A stretch of 64,000 bases of DNA from positions 3,098,473 through 3,162,472 of the forward strand of contig CP075528.1 in NCBI GenBank assembly GCA_025808875.1, read 5' to 3'. The translations under genes and the position numbers were made by a program. Shown here one piece after another: positions 27,561 through 36,158 of the stretch (within the stretch, counting starts at the first letter, position 1; each line of letters starts with the position of its first letter). The DNA comes from Enhydrobacter sp. GTDB taxonomy: Bacteria > Pseudomonadota > Alphaproteobacteria > Reyranellales > Reyranellaceae. Under the pieces are notes generated by a model. It saw only the letters and a program-made list of their open reading frames with translations. It did no database searches and was not told where the DNA came from.

Positions 27561-28616
27561 CTACTCGGCCGCCATCGCCCTGTGTTGTTTGGCGAGCCCC
27601 GATTTGGCGAGCCCCGCCTTGCCGAGTTCCTCGGCGATCTGCACGGCGTTCCAGGCAGCGCCCTTCAACAGCTGGTCGCCGGCCACGAACAGCACCAGTC
27701 CGTTGGGATTGGAGAGGTCGCGGCGGATGCGGCCGACATGCACGTCGAGATCGCCCGAGGCCTCGAGCGGCATCGGATAGTGGTTGGCGACCGGATCGTC
27801 GACCACCTTCACGCCTGGGGCCTTTTCGAGGATCTTGCGCGCCTCCTCCGGCGAGAGCGGCCGCTCGAGTTCGAGGGTGATCGCCTCGGCATGGGCCCGC
27901 AGCACCGGCACGCGGATGCAGGTCGGCACGATGGCGAGATTGGGCAGATGGAACATCTTGCGCGTCTCCTCGACCACCTTGTTCTCCTCCTCGTTGTAGC
28001 CGTTCTCGGCGACCTTGGTGTTGTGCGAGAAGAGGTTGAAGGCGATCTGGTGCGGAAAGACCTTGCGCGTGACGTCCTTGCCGGCGGCGTACTCGCGGAC
28101 CTGGTCCTCGAGCTCCTGCATCGCCGAGGCGCCGGCGCCGGACGCCGACTGGTAGGTCGCCACGACGATCTTGCGGATGCCCGCGGCGCGATGGATCGGC
28201 CACACGGCGGTGGCGAGGATCGCCGCCGTGCAGTTGGGATTGGCGATCACGCCGTTGTGGCGCGCGAGGTCGCCGGGATTGACCTCCGGCACGACCAGCG
28301 GCGTGTCCGGATCCATGCGGAAGGCCGACGAATTGTCGACGACGATGGCACCCGCCGCCCTGGCGGCCGGCACGAACTCGCGGCTGCGCGTGGCGCCCGC
28401 CGAGAAGAAGGCGATGTCGATGCCCTTGAAGGCGTCGGCCTTCAGTTCCTCGACCTTGTGCGGCTTGCCTTTGAACTCGAGCGTCTTGCCGGCCGAACGG
28501 GCCGAGGCGAGCAGCTTGAGCGAAGCGACGGGAAAGTTCCGCCGCTCGAGGACGCGAAGGATTTCGACTCCCACCGCGCCGGTGGCGCCGACAATGGCGA
28601 TGTTCTGGGCGTTCAT
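27561..28616 (-). CDS. asd: Aspartate-semialdehyde dehydrogenase
   Basis: Asd reduces aspartyl-4-phosphate to aspartate semialdehyde in the route to lysine, diaminopimelate, threonine and methionine. The 351-aa protein opens NIAIVGATGAVG (NADP-binding), has GATRSREFVPAA and VDNSSAFRMD, the catalytic cysteine C129 in NPNCTAAI, and the loop QSASGAGASAMQEL. Length is typical for the alphaproteobacterial form. The ATG at 28616 fits the family's N terminus; an upstream ATG (28667) adds an unconvincing 17 residues. It is 69 bp upstream of the Rieske gene on the same strand. Confidence 0.95.
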   Translation of the reverse strand: MNAQNIAIVGATGAVGVEILRVLERRNFPVASLKLLASARSAGKTLEFKGKPHKVEELKADAFKGIDIAFFSAGATRSREFVPAARAAGAIVVDNSSAFRMDPDTPLVVPEVNPGDLARHNGVIANPNCTAAILATAVWPIHRAAGIRKIVVATYQSASGAGASAMQELEDQVREYAAGKDVTRKVFPHQIAFNLFSHNTKVAENGYNEEENKVVEETRKMFHLPNLAIVPTCIRVPVLRAHAEAITLELERPLSPEEARKILEKAPGVKVVDDPVANHYPMPLEASGDLDVHVGRIRRDLSNPNGLVLFVAGDQLLKGAAWNAVQIAEELGKAGLAKSGLAKQHRAMAAE

Positions 28617-28770
28617 GATGGGCGAGACATATACAGGAGCACTGAACGTGCGAGAAGCACGGCGCATCGATGCGCGACTGCGCTTTTTTGGAGGTCGCCA
28701 TTAGCCCTTCTGGGCCGCCGCGGACGTGCGATTGCATCTCGCGCGAGATGCGCTATATGCTGCAGTAACA

Positions 28771-29442
28771 ATGAAAACTTCGTTCCGGGAGGCGGTCGCG
28801 ACCGCCCTGAGTCGCGCCAATGCGGCCTTTCCCTTCCTGAAGAGGCTGGTGCCGCGGCGGGCGATCCGCTGGGTGGTGCTGCACGTCATGCGGGCCAACG
28901 ACGGCTACCGCGAGATGCTGCGCAGCAATCCCGAGCGGGTGTTCCTCAACGACGAGGCCATGCCCTGGGTCGCCCGCACCTGGCGACGCGTGCTGTTCGT
29001 CGGCACGGCACCCTACACCTATCACTACGAGCGCCTGTTCGCCGACGATGCTGCCCGCTACCACACGATCGACAAGAACCCGGCGGCGCGGATCTGGGGC
29101 TCGAACAACCACATGCTGGCCAGCATCGTCGAAGTCGACGGGCTGCGCCCCGAGGGATTCTTCGACTGCGTCGTGATGAACGGCGTCCTGTCCTATCGCA
29201 TTCCGGTCCTCAACGACTTCGGCGTGGAGGAGCGCGAGCTCGATCGGCTGGCGGGAGCGATGCACCGCGTCATCCGCCCGGGAGGGCTGCTGCTCGTCGG
29301 CTGGAATCTGCGCGACCGGCCCGAGTCGCCGTTTCCGCATTTCGAGAGCCGCTTCGAACGCGCCTCGACTCCCTGGGGAGTGCGCCGGGAATTCGCCGGC
29401 GACCCGCACGTCTTCGAGTTCTACACGCGCCGCGCCGATTGA
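28771..29442 (+). CDS. SAM-dependent methyltransferase-like protein
   Basis: This 223-aa protein has a class I methyltransferase-like core: VLFVGTAPYTYHYERLF at motif I position, HTIDKNPAARIWGS (motif II acidic residue D), FFDCVVMNGVLSYRIP (motif IV) and MHRVIRPGGLLLVGWN (post-motif, strand 5). The glycine-rich motif I is degenerate (VGTAPYTY instead of GxGxG), so binding of SAM is likely but not certain. An AT-rich stretch with GATGCGCTATATGC upstream may hold the promoter. Its 3' end overlaps the convergent enoyl-CoA hydratase gene by 22 bp. Confidence 0.7.
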   Translation: MKTSFREAVATALSRANAAFPFLKRLVPRRAIRWVVLHVMRANDGYREMLRSNPERVFLNDEAMPWVARTWRRVLFVGTAPYTYHYERLFADDAARYHTIDKNPAARIWGSNNHMLASIVEVDGLRPEGFFDCVVMNGVLSYRIPVLNDFGVEERELDRLAGAMHRVIRPGGLLLVGWNLRDRPESPFPHFESRFERASTPWGVRREFAGDPHVFEFYTRRAD

Positions 29443-30314
29443 ACGGGCGGCGCGGGCGGCGCGTCCTCCGCGGACGTCTCGCGCTTCCTGATCGCCGGCA
29501 TCAGGCCGGACGGATCGATCAGCCTGCCGTGCGCCAGCATGTTGTGGGCGTGCGCGAGGTGATGGAGGGCAAACGAGGTCTGCATGGCGCCGACCCTGCC
29601 TTGCGCATCCTGCGCCGCGTTGACCGCCTGCTTCACCAGCTTGAGGGCGAACGGCGGCTTCTGGGCGATGCGCTCGGCCATTGCCAGGCCGAAACGCTCG
29701 AGCTCGGCGCGCGGTACGACGTGGTTCACCATGCCGAGCCGATGCGCCTCCTCGGCCTTGAGCCAGTCGGCGGTGAACAGAAACTCCTTGGCCTTGCGCA
29801 CGCCGAGCTCCCAGGGATGGGCGAAGAATTCCGCGCCGCCCACGCCCATCGCCACCGTGTGATCGAGGAACTCCGCATCGTCGGCCGCGACGATGAGGTC
29901 GCACGGCCAGATCAGCATCAGCCCGCCGGCGATCACCTTGCCCTGGACCAGCGCCAGGGTCGGCTTGGGGATGTTGCGCCAGCGCTCGCAGAAGCCGACG
30001 TAGATCTCCTGCTCGCGGGCGTACTGCGCTTCCGCCCCCGGTCGCCCGAAACCCGACCAGGTCCCGACTGTCTCGTGCTTGCGCATGTTGCCGTGCCCAT
30101 CGACCTCGCGCAGATCGTGGCCCGACGAGAAGTGCGGCCCGTTGGCCGACAGCACGATCACCTTGACGGCGTCGTCGTGCGCGGCGCGATCGAAGGCCTC
30201 GTTCAAGGCATAGAGGAAGTTAGTGTCCTGCGCGTTCCTCGTCTCGGCACGATTGAGGACGATGCGCGCGATACCGCTCGGCAGGACGTCGTAGAGGATC
30301 GGATCTTCGGACAT
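29421..30314 (-). CDS. Enoyl-CoA hydratase/isomerase family protein
   Basis: This is a 297-aa crotonase-fold protein. The oxyanion hole strands are visible as GPHFSSGHDLREVD (first) and IAGGLMLIWPCDLIVAADDAEFLD (second). The second glutamate used by hydratases is replaced in the region HTVAMGVGG, so it may be an isomerase, hydrolase or other crotonase rather than a true hydratase. The 30-residue proline/alanine-rich C-terminal tail is not conserved in the family. It lies 45 bp downstream of the rpoH stop region in the opposite reading order (same strand), so read-through from rpoH is possible. Confidence 0.85.
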   Translation of the reverse strand: MSEDPILYDVLPSGIARIVLNRAETRNAQDTNFLYALNEAFDRAAHDDAVKVIVLSANGPHFSSGHDLREVDGHGNMRKHETVGTWSGFGRPGAEAQYAREQEIYVGFCERWRNIPKPTLALVQGKVIAGGLMLIWPCDLIVAADDAEFLDHTVAMGVGGAEFFAHPWELGVRKAKEFLFTADWLKAEEAHRLGMVNHVVPRAELERFGLAMAERIAQKPPFALKLVKQAVNAAQDAQGRVGAMQTSFALHHLAHAHNMLAHGRLIDPSGLMPAIRKRETSAEDAPPAPPVQSARRV

Positions 30315-30359
30315 GGCGGGCTCCCGGGACGTTCCCGGAAGCCTAGCCGAAGGCGCAGG

Positions 30360-31295
30360 TCACGTCGCCGCCTGGCTCCGCTCCGCGACCCTCTCGGCCG
30401 CACCGGCGGCGGCCTCGACCACCATGTTCTTCATCGCCTTCTGCAATTTGTCGAAGGCGCGCACCTCGATCTGGCGCACGCGTTCGCGGCTGATGCCGTA
30501 CTGGGCGCTGAGGTCCTCGAGCGTCTTGGGCTCGTCGACCAGCCGGCGCTCGACGATGATGTGGCGCTCGCGCTCGGTCAGGCCCTTCAAGGCCTGCGCC
30601 AGCATCCGCTTGCGCTGGTCGAGCTCCTGACTGTCGGCGAGCTTGGATTCCTGATTGGGCGACTCGTCGACCAGCCAGTCCTGCCACTCCATGTCGCCGT
30701 CGGCCTTTACCGAGGCGTTGAGCGACGAATCGGGCGCGGCGAGGCGGCGGTTCATGTTGACCACCTCCTCCTCCGGCACACCGAGGCGGGTGGCGATCTT
30801 GGTCACCTGTTCGGGCGAGAGGTCGCCTTCCTCGATCGCCTGCATCTGGCCCTTGAGCTTGCGCAGGTTGAAGAACAGCTTCTTCTGCGCCGCCGTGGTG
30901 CCCATCTTCACCAGCGACCAGGAATGCAGGATGTATTCCTGCATCGAGGCGCGAATCCACCACATGGCGTAGGTCGCCAAGCGGAAGCCGCGGTCGGGGT
31001 CGAAGCGCTTGACCGCCTGCATCATGCCGACGTTGCCCTCGGAGATCAGCTCGGCCACCGGCAGTCCGTAGCCGCGATAGCCCATGGCGATCTTGGCCAC
31101 GAGACGCAGATGCGACGTGACGAGCTTGTGCGCCGCCTGGCTGTCGCCGTGCTCGCGCCAGCGCTTGGCCAGCATGAATTCCTCCTGCGGCTCGAGCAGG
31201 GGGAATTTTCGAATCTCTTGGAGATAGCGGCTGAGATTGCCTTCCGGCGAGAGCGCCGACGGAAGGGCGGGAAGATTGGCGGTGGCTGCAGCCAT
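30360..31295 (-). CDS. rpoH: RNA polymerase heat-shock sigma factor RpoH (sigma-32)
   Basis: This 311-aa group 3-like sigma factor has region 2 (LVTSHLRLVAKIAMGYRGYGLPVAELISEGNVGMMQAVKRFDPDRGFRLATYAMWWIRASMQEYIL; listed here as the blocks LRLVAKIA, ELISEGNVG, YAMWWIRASMQ), the RpoH box QKKLFFNLRKL that marks sigma-32 and binds core/region C, and a region 4 helix-turn-helix (LEDLSAQYGISRERVRQIE). It has a strong GGGGGAG ribosome site. Its promoter region carries a CIRCE-like operator (31335-31361) described separately. In alphaproteobacteria rpoH is often multi-copy, so this may be one of several. Confidence 0.95.
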   Translation of the reverse strand: MAAATANLPALPSALSPEGNLSRYLQEIRKFPLLEPQEEFMLAKRWREHGDSQAAHKLVTSHLRLVAKIAMGYRGYGLPVAELISEGNVGMMQAVKRFDPDRGFRLATYAMWWIRASMQEYILHSWSLVKMGTTAAQKKLFFNLRKLKGQMQAIEEGDLSPEQVTKIATRLGVPEEEVVNMNRRLAAPDSSLNASVKADGDMEWQDWLVDESPNQESKLADSQELDQRKRMLAQALKGLTERERHIIVERRLVDEPKTLEDLSAQYGISRERVRQIEVRAFDKLQKAMKNMVVEAAAGAAERVAERSQAAT

Positions 31296-31334
31296 TGTGC
31301 TCCCCCTTTCTGGGTACGCGGGGTGAACATGCGT

Positions 31335-31361
31335 TTAGCACTCTCACCCTCAGACTGCTAA
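31335..31361 (-). promoter_or_regulatory. CIRCE-like operator (HrcA site) in the rpoH promoter
   Basis: On the plus strand the arms are TTAGCACTC and GACTGCTAA separated by exactly 9 bp; the CIRCE consensus is TTAGCACTC-N9-GAGTGCTAA, so 17 of 18 arm positions match. It starts 39 bp upstream of the rpoH start codon and lies just downstream of the predicted -10, over the likely transcription start, the usual place for HrcA repression. Confidence 0.8.
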
Positions 31362-31364
31362 GCA

Positions 31365-31393
31365 CTGTAAGGACGCCGTGCCGGGCAGGTCAA
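31365..31393 (-). promoter_or_regulatory. Predicted rpoH promoter
   Basis: Read on the minus strand, TTGACC (31393-31388) and TTACAG (31370-31365) are separated by 17 bp. The -35 is good, the -10 is weak, and a CTTG start also gives a partial match to the RpoH-type consensus, so autoregulation is possible. The CIRCE-like site begins 3 bp downstream. Confidence 0.5.
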
Positions 31394-31428
31394 GAAAATC
31401 CGACTAATCCCCTCGGATATTGGGGAGA

Positions 31429-32397
31429 TTACTTAACGCCGTTCAGTTCCGTGAGCAAGCTCCCGAAGTCTTGCGGCAATTCTGAGGCGAACTTCATTTC
31501 CTTCCCGGTTGTCGGATGCCGGAAAGCCAACGCGGCGGCATGAAGCGCCTGTCTGGCAAAGGACCTTAACGGCGGGGGACCTGCCCTGTTCCGGCGCGCG
31601 CCGTAGACGGGATCGCCGACCACCGGGCACCCGAGATGGGCCAGATGCACCCGCACCTGATGGGTTCTTCCGGTGTGAAGCCGGCAGGTCAGGAGGCTCG
31701 CCACGGGCGAGAGAGACGGGCCGAACACCTTATCTACCCGGTAGTCGGTCCGTGCCGGACGGCCACCGGTTTGGCGGACGGCCATGCGCTTGCGATCCCG
31801 GGGATGGCGGCCGATGGCTCCTTCGATCGTTCCCGTCTTTGCCTGGGGCGCTCCCCAGACGAGCACCTTGTATTCGCGCACCAGATCGTGGGCGGCGAAC
31901 AGCTTCGACAGCGCCTGGTGGGCGGCATCGTTCTTGGCCACGACCATGATGCCCGAGGTATCCTTGTCGAGGCGATGCACGATGCCCGGCCGGCGCACGC
32001 CGCCGATGCCGGCGAGGCTCGGGCCGCAATGCGCCAGCAGCGCGTTGACCAGCGTATTGTCCGGGTTGCCGGGCGCGGGATGCACCACCAGTCCGGCCGG
32101 CTTGTCGAGCACGAGCAGGTCGTTGTCTTCATAGAGAATGTCGAGATCGCGCGGCTGTGGCCGGGGCTCTGCCGGTTCGGGCTCGGGAATGTCGACGACG
32201 AAGCGCTCGCCTCTTTTGACCTTGCGGGAGGGCTCTTCTATCGTCGTGCCGTCAGCCAACGCCACGCGGCGGCTTTCGATCAACGCCTTCACGCGGCTGC
32301 GCGTGAGGGCCGGCAGGGCAGCCGCGAGGGCGCGGTCGAGCCGGTCGCCGGCGGCGCTGTCATCGACGGTCACGACGTGGCGTCCGGCCTCGTTCAT
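31429..32397 (-). CDS. rluD: RluA-family 23S rRNA pseudouridine synthase, RluD type
   Basis: This 322-aa protein has an N-terminal S4-like RNA-binding domain (DRLDRALAAALPALTRSRVKALIESRRVAL, residues about 18-48). The RluA catalytic domain holds the motif HRLDKDTSG with catalytic D144, plus the RTHQVRVHLAHLGCPVVGD block. RluD makes pseudouridines 1911/1915/1917 in helix 69 of 23S rRNA. The start at 32397 fits the family; the open frame continues far upstream in a shadow. It lies upstream of rpoH on the same strand, with 133 bp between them, and diverges from the small membrane protein gene by only 9 bp. Confidence 0.92.
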   Translation of the reverse strand: MNEAGRHVVTVDDSAAGDRLDRALAAALPALTRSRVKALIESRRVALADGTTIEEPSRKVKRGERFVVDIPEPEPAEPRPQPRDLDILYEDNDLLVLDKPAGLVVHPAPGNPDNTLVNALLAHCGPSLAGIGGVRRPGIVHRLDKDTSGIMVVAKNDAAHQALSKLFAAHDLVREYKVLVWGAPQAKTGTIEGAIGRHPRDRKRMAVRQTGGRPARTDYRVDKVFGPSLSPVASLLTCRLHTGRTHQVRVHLAHLGCPVVGDPVYGARRNRAGPPPLRSFARQALHAAALAFRHPTTGKEMKFASELPQDFGSLLTELNGVK

Positions 32398-32406
32398 TCG
32401 TGTCTC

Positions 32407-32748
32407 ATGGGAGTTGTCTTGGCGCCCCCTTCCCAGGCCTACGCACCGATGTGGCTGAAGGTGCTGGTGATCGTGATGGGCCTGCTGATCGTCGCAGGCT
32501 TCGTCGTCGTCGCAGCCGAAATCGCCCGCCGCATGTCTAGCCCGGCGCCGTCGCGACCGCCAGCAGCGGCGACCTTCCACGAGCGCATCGCCCTGCCCGC
32601 CGGCGCGCGGGTCGTGTCGATGACGACGGTCGGGGAGCGGCTGGTCGTCCATGTCGAGGCGCCCTCCGGACCGGCGGCCTATGTCGTCGACCCCCGCAAC
32701 GGCGTCCTGCTCGGCACCATCGAGTTTCCGCCCGGCGTCGCGCGCTGA
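32407..32748 (+). CDS. Small single-pass membrane protein, DUF6476-like
   Basis: This 113-aa protein has one clear membrane helix (WLKVLVIVMGLLIVAGFVVVAAEIA, quoted as the 15-mer LKVLVIVMGLLIVAG) and then a small soluble domain. That domain has ERIALPAGARVVSMTTVGERLVVHV and a C-terminal DPRNGVLLGTIEF strand pattern. Position divergent from rluD and this layout fit the DUF6476 family of alphaproteobacteria. No function is known. Start codon ATG 32407; an ATG at 32449 just before the helix is possible. Confidence 0.65.
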   Translation: MGVVLAPPSQAYAPMWLKVLVIVMGLLIVAGFVVVAAEIARRMSSPAPSRPPAAATFHERIALPAGARVVSMTTVGERLVVHVEAPSGPAAYVVDPRNGVLLGTIEFPPGVAR

Positions 32749-32786
32749 CCCCGACGACCGAACGAACGCCGCCCCGAGGAGCCTCG

Positions 32787-33830
32787 ATGAATTTTCGCAG
32801 CGACAACGAGACGGGCGCGCATCCGCTCGTGATCGAGGCGGTTGGCCGGGCCTTCGCCTCCGGCACCGCACCGTCCTACGGCGACGACGATTGGACGCGC
32901 CGGGTGGAAGGGCGGCTGCGCGAGATTTTCGAGCGCCCCGACCTCGCCGCCTACCCCGTCGCCACCGGCACGGCGGCCAACGTGCTGGCGATCTCCTGCT
33001 GCACGCCGCCCTGGGGCGCCATCTATTGCCATCCCGCGTCGCACATCGCCGTCGACGAGGCGAACGCGCCGCAGTTCTTCACCTCCGGCGCCGCGCTCCT
33101 GCCGATCGACGGCCCGGCCGGCAAGATCGACGTCAAGAGCCTCGCGGAAGCACTGGCCCAGCCGGTGTACGGCGTCGTGCATCACCCGCAGCCGGCCGTC
33201 GTCAGCATCACCCAGGCCACCGAGTGCGGCACGGTCTACGCACCCGAGGAGATCGCGGCGATCGCGACCTGCGTGCACCGCCACGGATTGAAGCTCCACA
33301 TGGACGGCGCGCGCTTCGCCAACGCGCTGTCCTTCGTCGACTGTTCGCCGGCCGAGCTGTCGTGGAAGGCCGGGGTCGACGTCATGAGCTTCGGCGCCAC
33401 CAAGAACGGCGCCATGGCGGCGGAGGCCGTCCTCTTCTTCGACTCCGAGCTGGCGCGCGAGTTCGAGTTCCGCCGCAAGCGCGGCGGGCATCTGTTCTCG
33501 AAGATGCGCCTGCTGTCGGCCCAGCTCGACGCCTATCTGTGCGACGGCCTGTGGCTCGCCAATGCGCGCCACGCCAACGCGATGGCCCGCCGGCTGGTGG
33601 CCGGCCTGACGCCGCTCAAGGGCGTTCAGATGCTGTACCGCGTCGATGCCAACGAGATCTTCGTCGTCCTGCCGGCCCGCATCCACGACAGCCTGCAGGA
33701 GGCGGGCGCGCAGTATCATCCGTGGCCGTCCGACCGGCCGGGCGAGCGCGCCTTCCGTCTCGTCACCGCCTTCGACACCGATCCGGCCGACATCGACCGC
33801 TTTCTCGCCATCGCCAAGGAAGCCGCCTAG
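32787..33830 (+). CDS. ltaE: Low-specificity L-threonine aldolase-type PLP enzyme
   Basis: This 347-aa fold-type I PLP enzyme cleaves threonine/allo-threonine (or related beta-hydroxy amino acids) to glycine and an aldehyde. It shows RSDNETGAHPLVIEA at the start, YGDDDWTRRVE, the PLP-stacking region PVATGTAANVLA, HMDGARFANAL with the Asp that contacts the pyridine nitrogen, and the Schiff-base lysine K206 in SFGATKNGAM. Length is normal. It has an AGGAG site 14 bp upstream and ends 9 bp before the molybdopterin oxidoreductase gene. Confidence 0.9.
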   Translation: MNFRSDNETGAHPLVIEAVGRAFASGTAPSYGDDDWTRRVEGRLREIFERPDLAAYPVATGTAANVLAISCCTPPWGAIYCHPASHIAVDEANAPQFFTSGAALLPIDGPAGKIDVKSLAEALAQPVYGVVHHPQPAVVSITQATECGTVYAPEEIAAIATCVHRHGLKLHMDGARFANALSFVDCSPAELSWKAGVDVMSFGATKNGAMAAEAVLFFDSELAREFEFRRKRGGHLFSKMRLLSAQLDAYLCDGLWLANARHANAMARRLVAGLTPLKGVQMLYRVDANEIFVVLPARIHDSLQEAGAQYHPWPSDRPGERAFRLVTAFDTDPADIDRFLAIAKEAA

Positions 33831-33839
33831 AGTTGGCCG

Positions 33840-36140
33840 ATGACCCATCAGCGCACCTTCACCACCGCCCATTGGGGCGTCTACGAGGTCGAGTACGACG
33901 ACCGCGGCAACGCCCTGCAGCTGCATCCGTTCTCGAAGGATCCCGATCCGTCGCCGATCGGGCTGCACATGCTGTCGGACGAGGTGGCGCGCCTGCGCGT
34001 GCGCCGGCCGGCGGTGCGCCGCAGTTGGCTCGAGAAGGGGCCGGGCGCGGCACCGGAGAAGCGCGGCCGCGAGCCGTTCGTCGAGCTGCCCTGGGATGAA
34101 GCCCTCGATCTGGTGGCCGGCGAGTTGACCCGCGTGAAGCGCGTCCATTCCAACCGGTCGATCTTCGGCGGGTCCTACGGCTGGTCGAGCGCCGGGCGCT
34201 TCCACCACGCCCAGAGCCAGGTCCACCGTTTCCTCAATTCCGTCGGCGGCTACGTGCGCCACCAGGATTCCTACAGCCTGGGCGCGGCGCGCGTGCTGAT
34301 GCCGCACATCGTGGCGACGATGGAAGACCTGATGAGCATGCATACCCCGTGGGACGTGCTGGCCGACCATTGCAGGCTGTTCGTCACCTTCGGCGGCGTG
34401 CCGCACAAGAACGCGCAGATCAACGCCGGCGGCGCCACCCTGCATCACGTCAAGGGCGGGCTCCACCGGATGCGCGAGAAGGGCGTGCGCTTCGTCAACG
34501 TCACGCCGACCGGCGAGGACATCGACACCGGCGGCGCGGTGGAATGGCTGGCGATCCGGCCCAACACCGACGCCGCCCTGATCCTCGCGCTCTGCCACGT
34601 GCTGCACGAGGAGAAGCTCCACGACCGCGCCTTCCTCGACCGCTGCACGGTGGGCTTCGACCGCTTCGCGCCGTCGCTGAAGGACAAGACCCCGCAATGG
34701 GCCGAGAAGATCACCGGCATTCCCGCCTCGCGCATCGCAGCCCTCGCGCGCGAGATGGCGGCGACGCGCACGACGGTCAGCATCGGCTGGTCGTTGCAGC
34801 GCAGCCATCACGGCGAGCAGCCCTTCTGGGCGCTGGTGACGCTCGCCTGCATGCTGGGTCAGATCGGGCTGCCGGGCGGCGGCTTCGGCGTCGGCTACGG
34901 CCCGGTCAACCTGATGGGCAGCTCCTTCCCGAAATATTCCGGCCCGACCCTGCCGCAGGGCAGCAACGCGGTGAGCGACTTCATCCCGGTCGCTCGCTTC
35001 GCCGACATGCTGCTCAATCCCGGCGGCAAGGTGAGCTACAACGGCCGCGATCTCACCTATCCCGACATCCGCCTGGTCTACTGGGCCGGCGGCAATCCCT
35101 TCCATCACCATCAGGATCTCAACCGGCTGATGACGGCCTGGCGCAAGCCCGAGACCATCGTCTTCCACGAGCAGTTCTGGACGCCGGCCGCGCGCATGGC
35201 CGACATCGTCCTGCCGGCGACCACCAGCCTCGAGCGCGACGACATCGGCTACGGCAGCCGCGAGCCGTTCCTGGTCGCCATGAAGAAGGCGCGCGAGCCG
35301 ATCGGCGAGGCGCGCGACGACTACTGGATCTTCGGTGAACTGGCCCGCCGTCTCGGCGCCAGAGACGTCTACACCGAGGGTCGCGACACGATGGGCTGGC
35401 TGCGGCATCTCTACGAGCTGTCGCGCGAGAAGTCGGCGCAGGCGGGCGTCGCGATCCCGCCGTTCGAAGAGTTCTGGCAGGCCGGCATCGCCGAGGCCAG
35501 GGGCGAGACGCGCGAGCCCGTCATGCTCGCGAGGTTCCGCGCGGACCCAGCGAAGCATCCGCTCAAGACGCCGTCCGGCAGGATCGAGATCTTCTCCGAG
35601 ACCATCGCCTCGTTCGGCTACGACGACTGCCCCGGCCACGCGACCTGGATCGAGCCGGCCGAATGGCTGGGCTCGCCCGCCGCCGGGCGCCACCCGCTGC
35701 ACATGCTGTCGGACCAGCCGACCGACAAGCTGCACAGCCAGCTCGACCATTCGCCGCACGCGCGCGCCACCAAGGTCAGGGGACGCCAGCCGGTGACGCT
35801 GCACCCGCAGGACGCCGCCGCGCGCGGCATCGCCGAGGGCGACCTGGTGCGCGTCTTCAACGACCGCGGCGCCTGCCTCGCCGCGGCGCGGCTCAGCGAC
35901 CGCATCCGGCGCAGCGTGGTGCGGCTGTCGACCGGCGCCTGGTTCGACCCGGAGGATGCCGGCTCCAACCGCCCGCTCGAGAAGCACGGCAACCCGAACG
36001 CGCTCACGCTCGACATCGGTGCCTCCAAGCTCAGCCAGGGCTGCATCGCCCAGACCTGCCTGGTCGAGATCGAGCGCTTCGACGGGCCGGCGCCGCCGGT
36101 GACGGCGCACCGCCTGCCGGTGTTTGCCGGCCGGCGCTAG
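33840..36140 (+). CDS. Molybdopterin oxidoreductase, DMSO/TMAO/biotin-sulfoxide reductase type
   Basis: This is a 766-aa enzyme of the DMSO reductase family (Torlike/BisC group). There is no N-terminal 4Fe-4S motif. The molybdenum-binding region is at GGSYGWSSAGRFHHAQ (about residues 105-120), where DMSO/TMAO reductases have YGW-x-S with a serine ligand. Later blocks QRSHHGEQPFWALVTLACMLGQIGLPGGG, YWAGGNPFHHHQDLNRL and the terminal domain (VTLHPQDAAARGIAEGDLVRVFND) bind the cofactor. No signal peptide is evident, as in cytoplasmic BisC. It likely reduces S- or N-oxides. Confidence 0.88.
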   Translation: MTHQRTFTTAHWGVYEVEYDDRGNALQLHPFSKDPDPSPIGLHMLSDEVARLRVRRPAVRRSWLEKGPGAAPEKRGREPFVELPWDEALDLVAGELTRVKRVHSNRSIFGGSYGWSSAGRFHHAQSQVHRFLNSVGGYVRHQDSYSLGAARVLMPHIVATMEDLMSMHTPWDVLADHCRLFVTFGGVPHKNAQINAGGATLHHVKGGLHRMREKGVRFVNVTPTGEDIDTGGAVEWLAIRPNTDAALILALCHVLHEEKLHDRAFLDRCTVGFDRFAPSLKDKTPQWAEKITGIPASRIAALAREMAATRTTVSIGWSLQRSHHGEQPFWALVTLACMLGQIGLPGGGFGVGYGPVNLMGSSFPKYSGPTLPQGSNAVSDFIPVARFADMLLNPGGKVSYNGRDLTYPDIRLVYWAGGNPFHHHQDLNRLMTAWRKPETIVFHEQFWTPAARMADIVLPATTSLERDDIGYGSREPFLVAMKKAREPIGEARDDYWIFGELARRLGARDVYTEGRDTMGWLRHLYELSREKSAQAGVAIPPFEEFWQAGIAEARGETREPVMLARFRADPAKHPLKTPSGRIEIFSETIASFGYDDCPGHATWIEPAEWLGSPAAGRHPLHMLSDQPTDKLHSQLDHSPHARATKVRGRQPVTLHPQDAAARGIAEGDLVRVFNDRGACLAAARLSDRIRRSVVRLSTGAWFDPEDAGSNRPLEKHGNPNALTLDIGASKLSQGCIAQTCLVEIERFDGPAPPVTAHRLPVFAGRR

Positions 36141-36158
36141 CCGGCTAGTATCGGCGCC

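Noticed and set aside
26001..31361. A 1786-codon plus-strand frame across the Rieske, asd, methyltransferase and rpoH genes
   Set aside because: Composition (Arg/Ala/Gln/Val) and its running through five unrelated genes show it is an antisense artefact.
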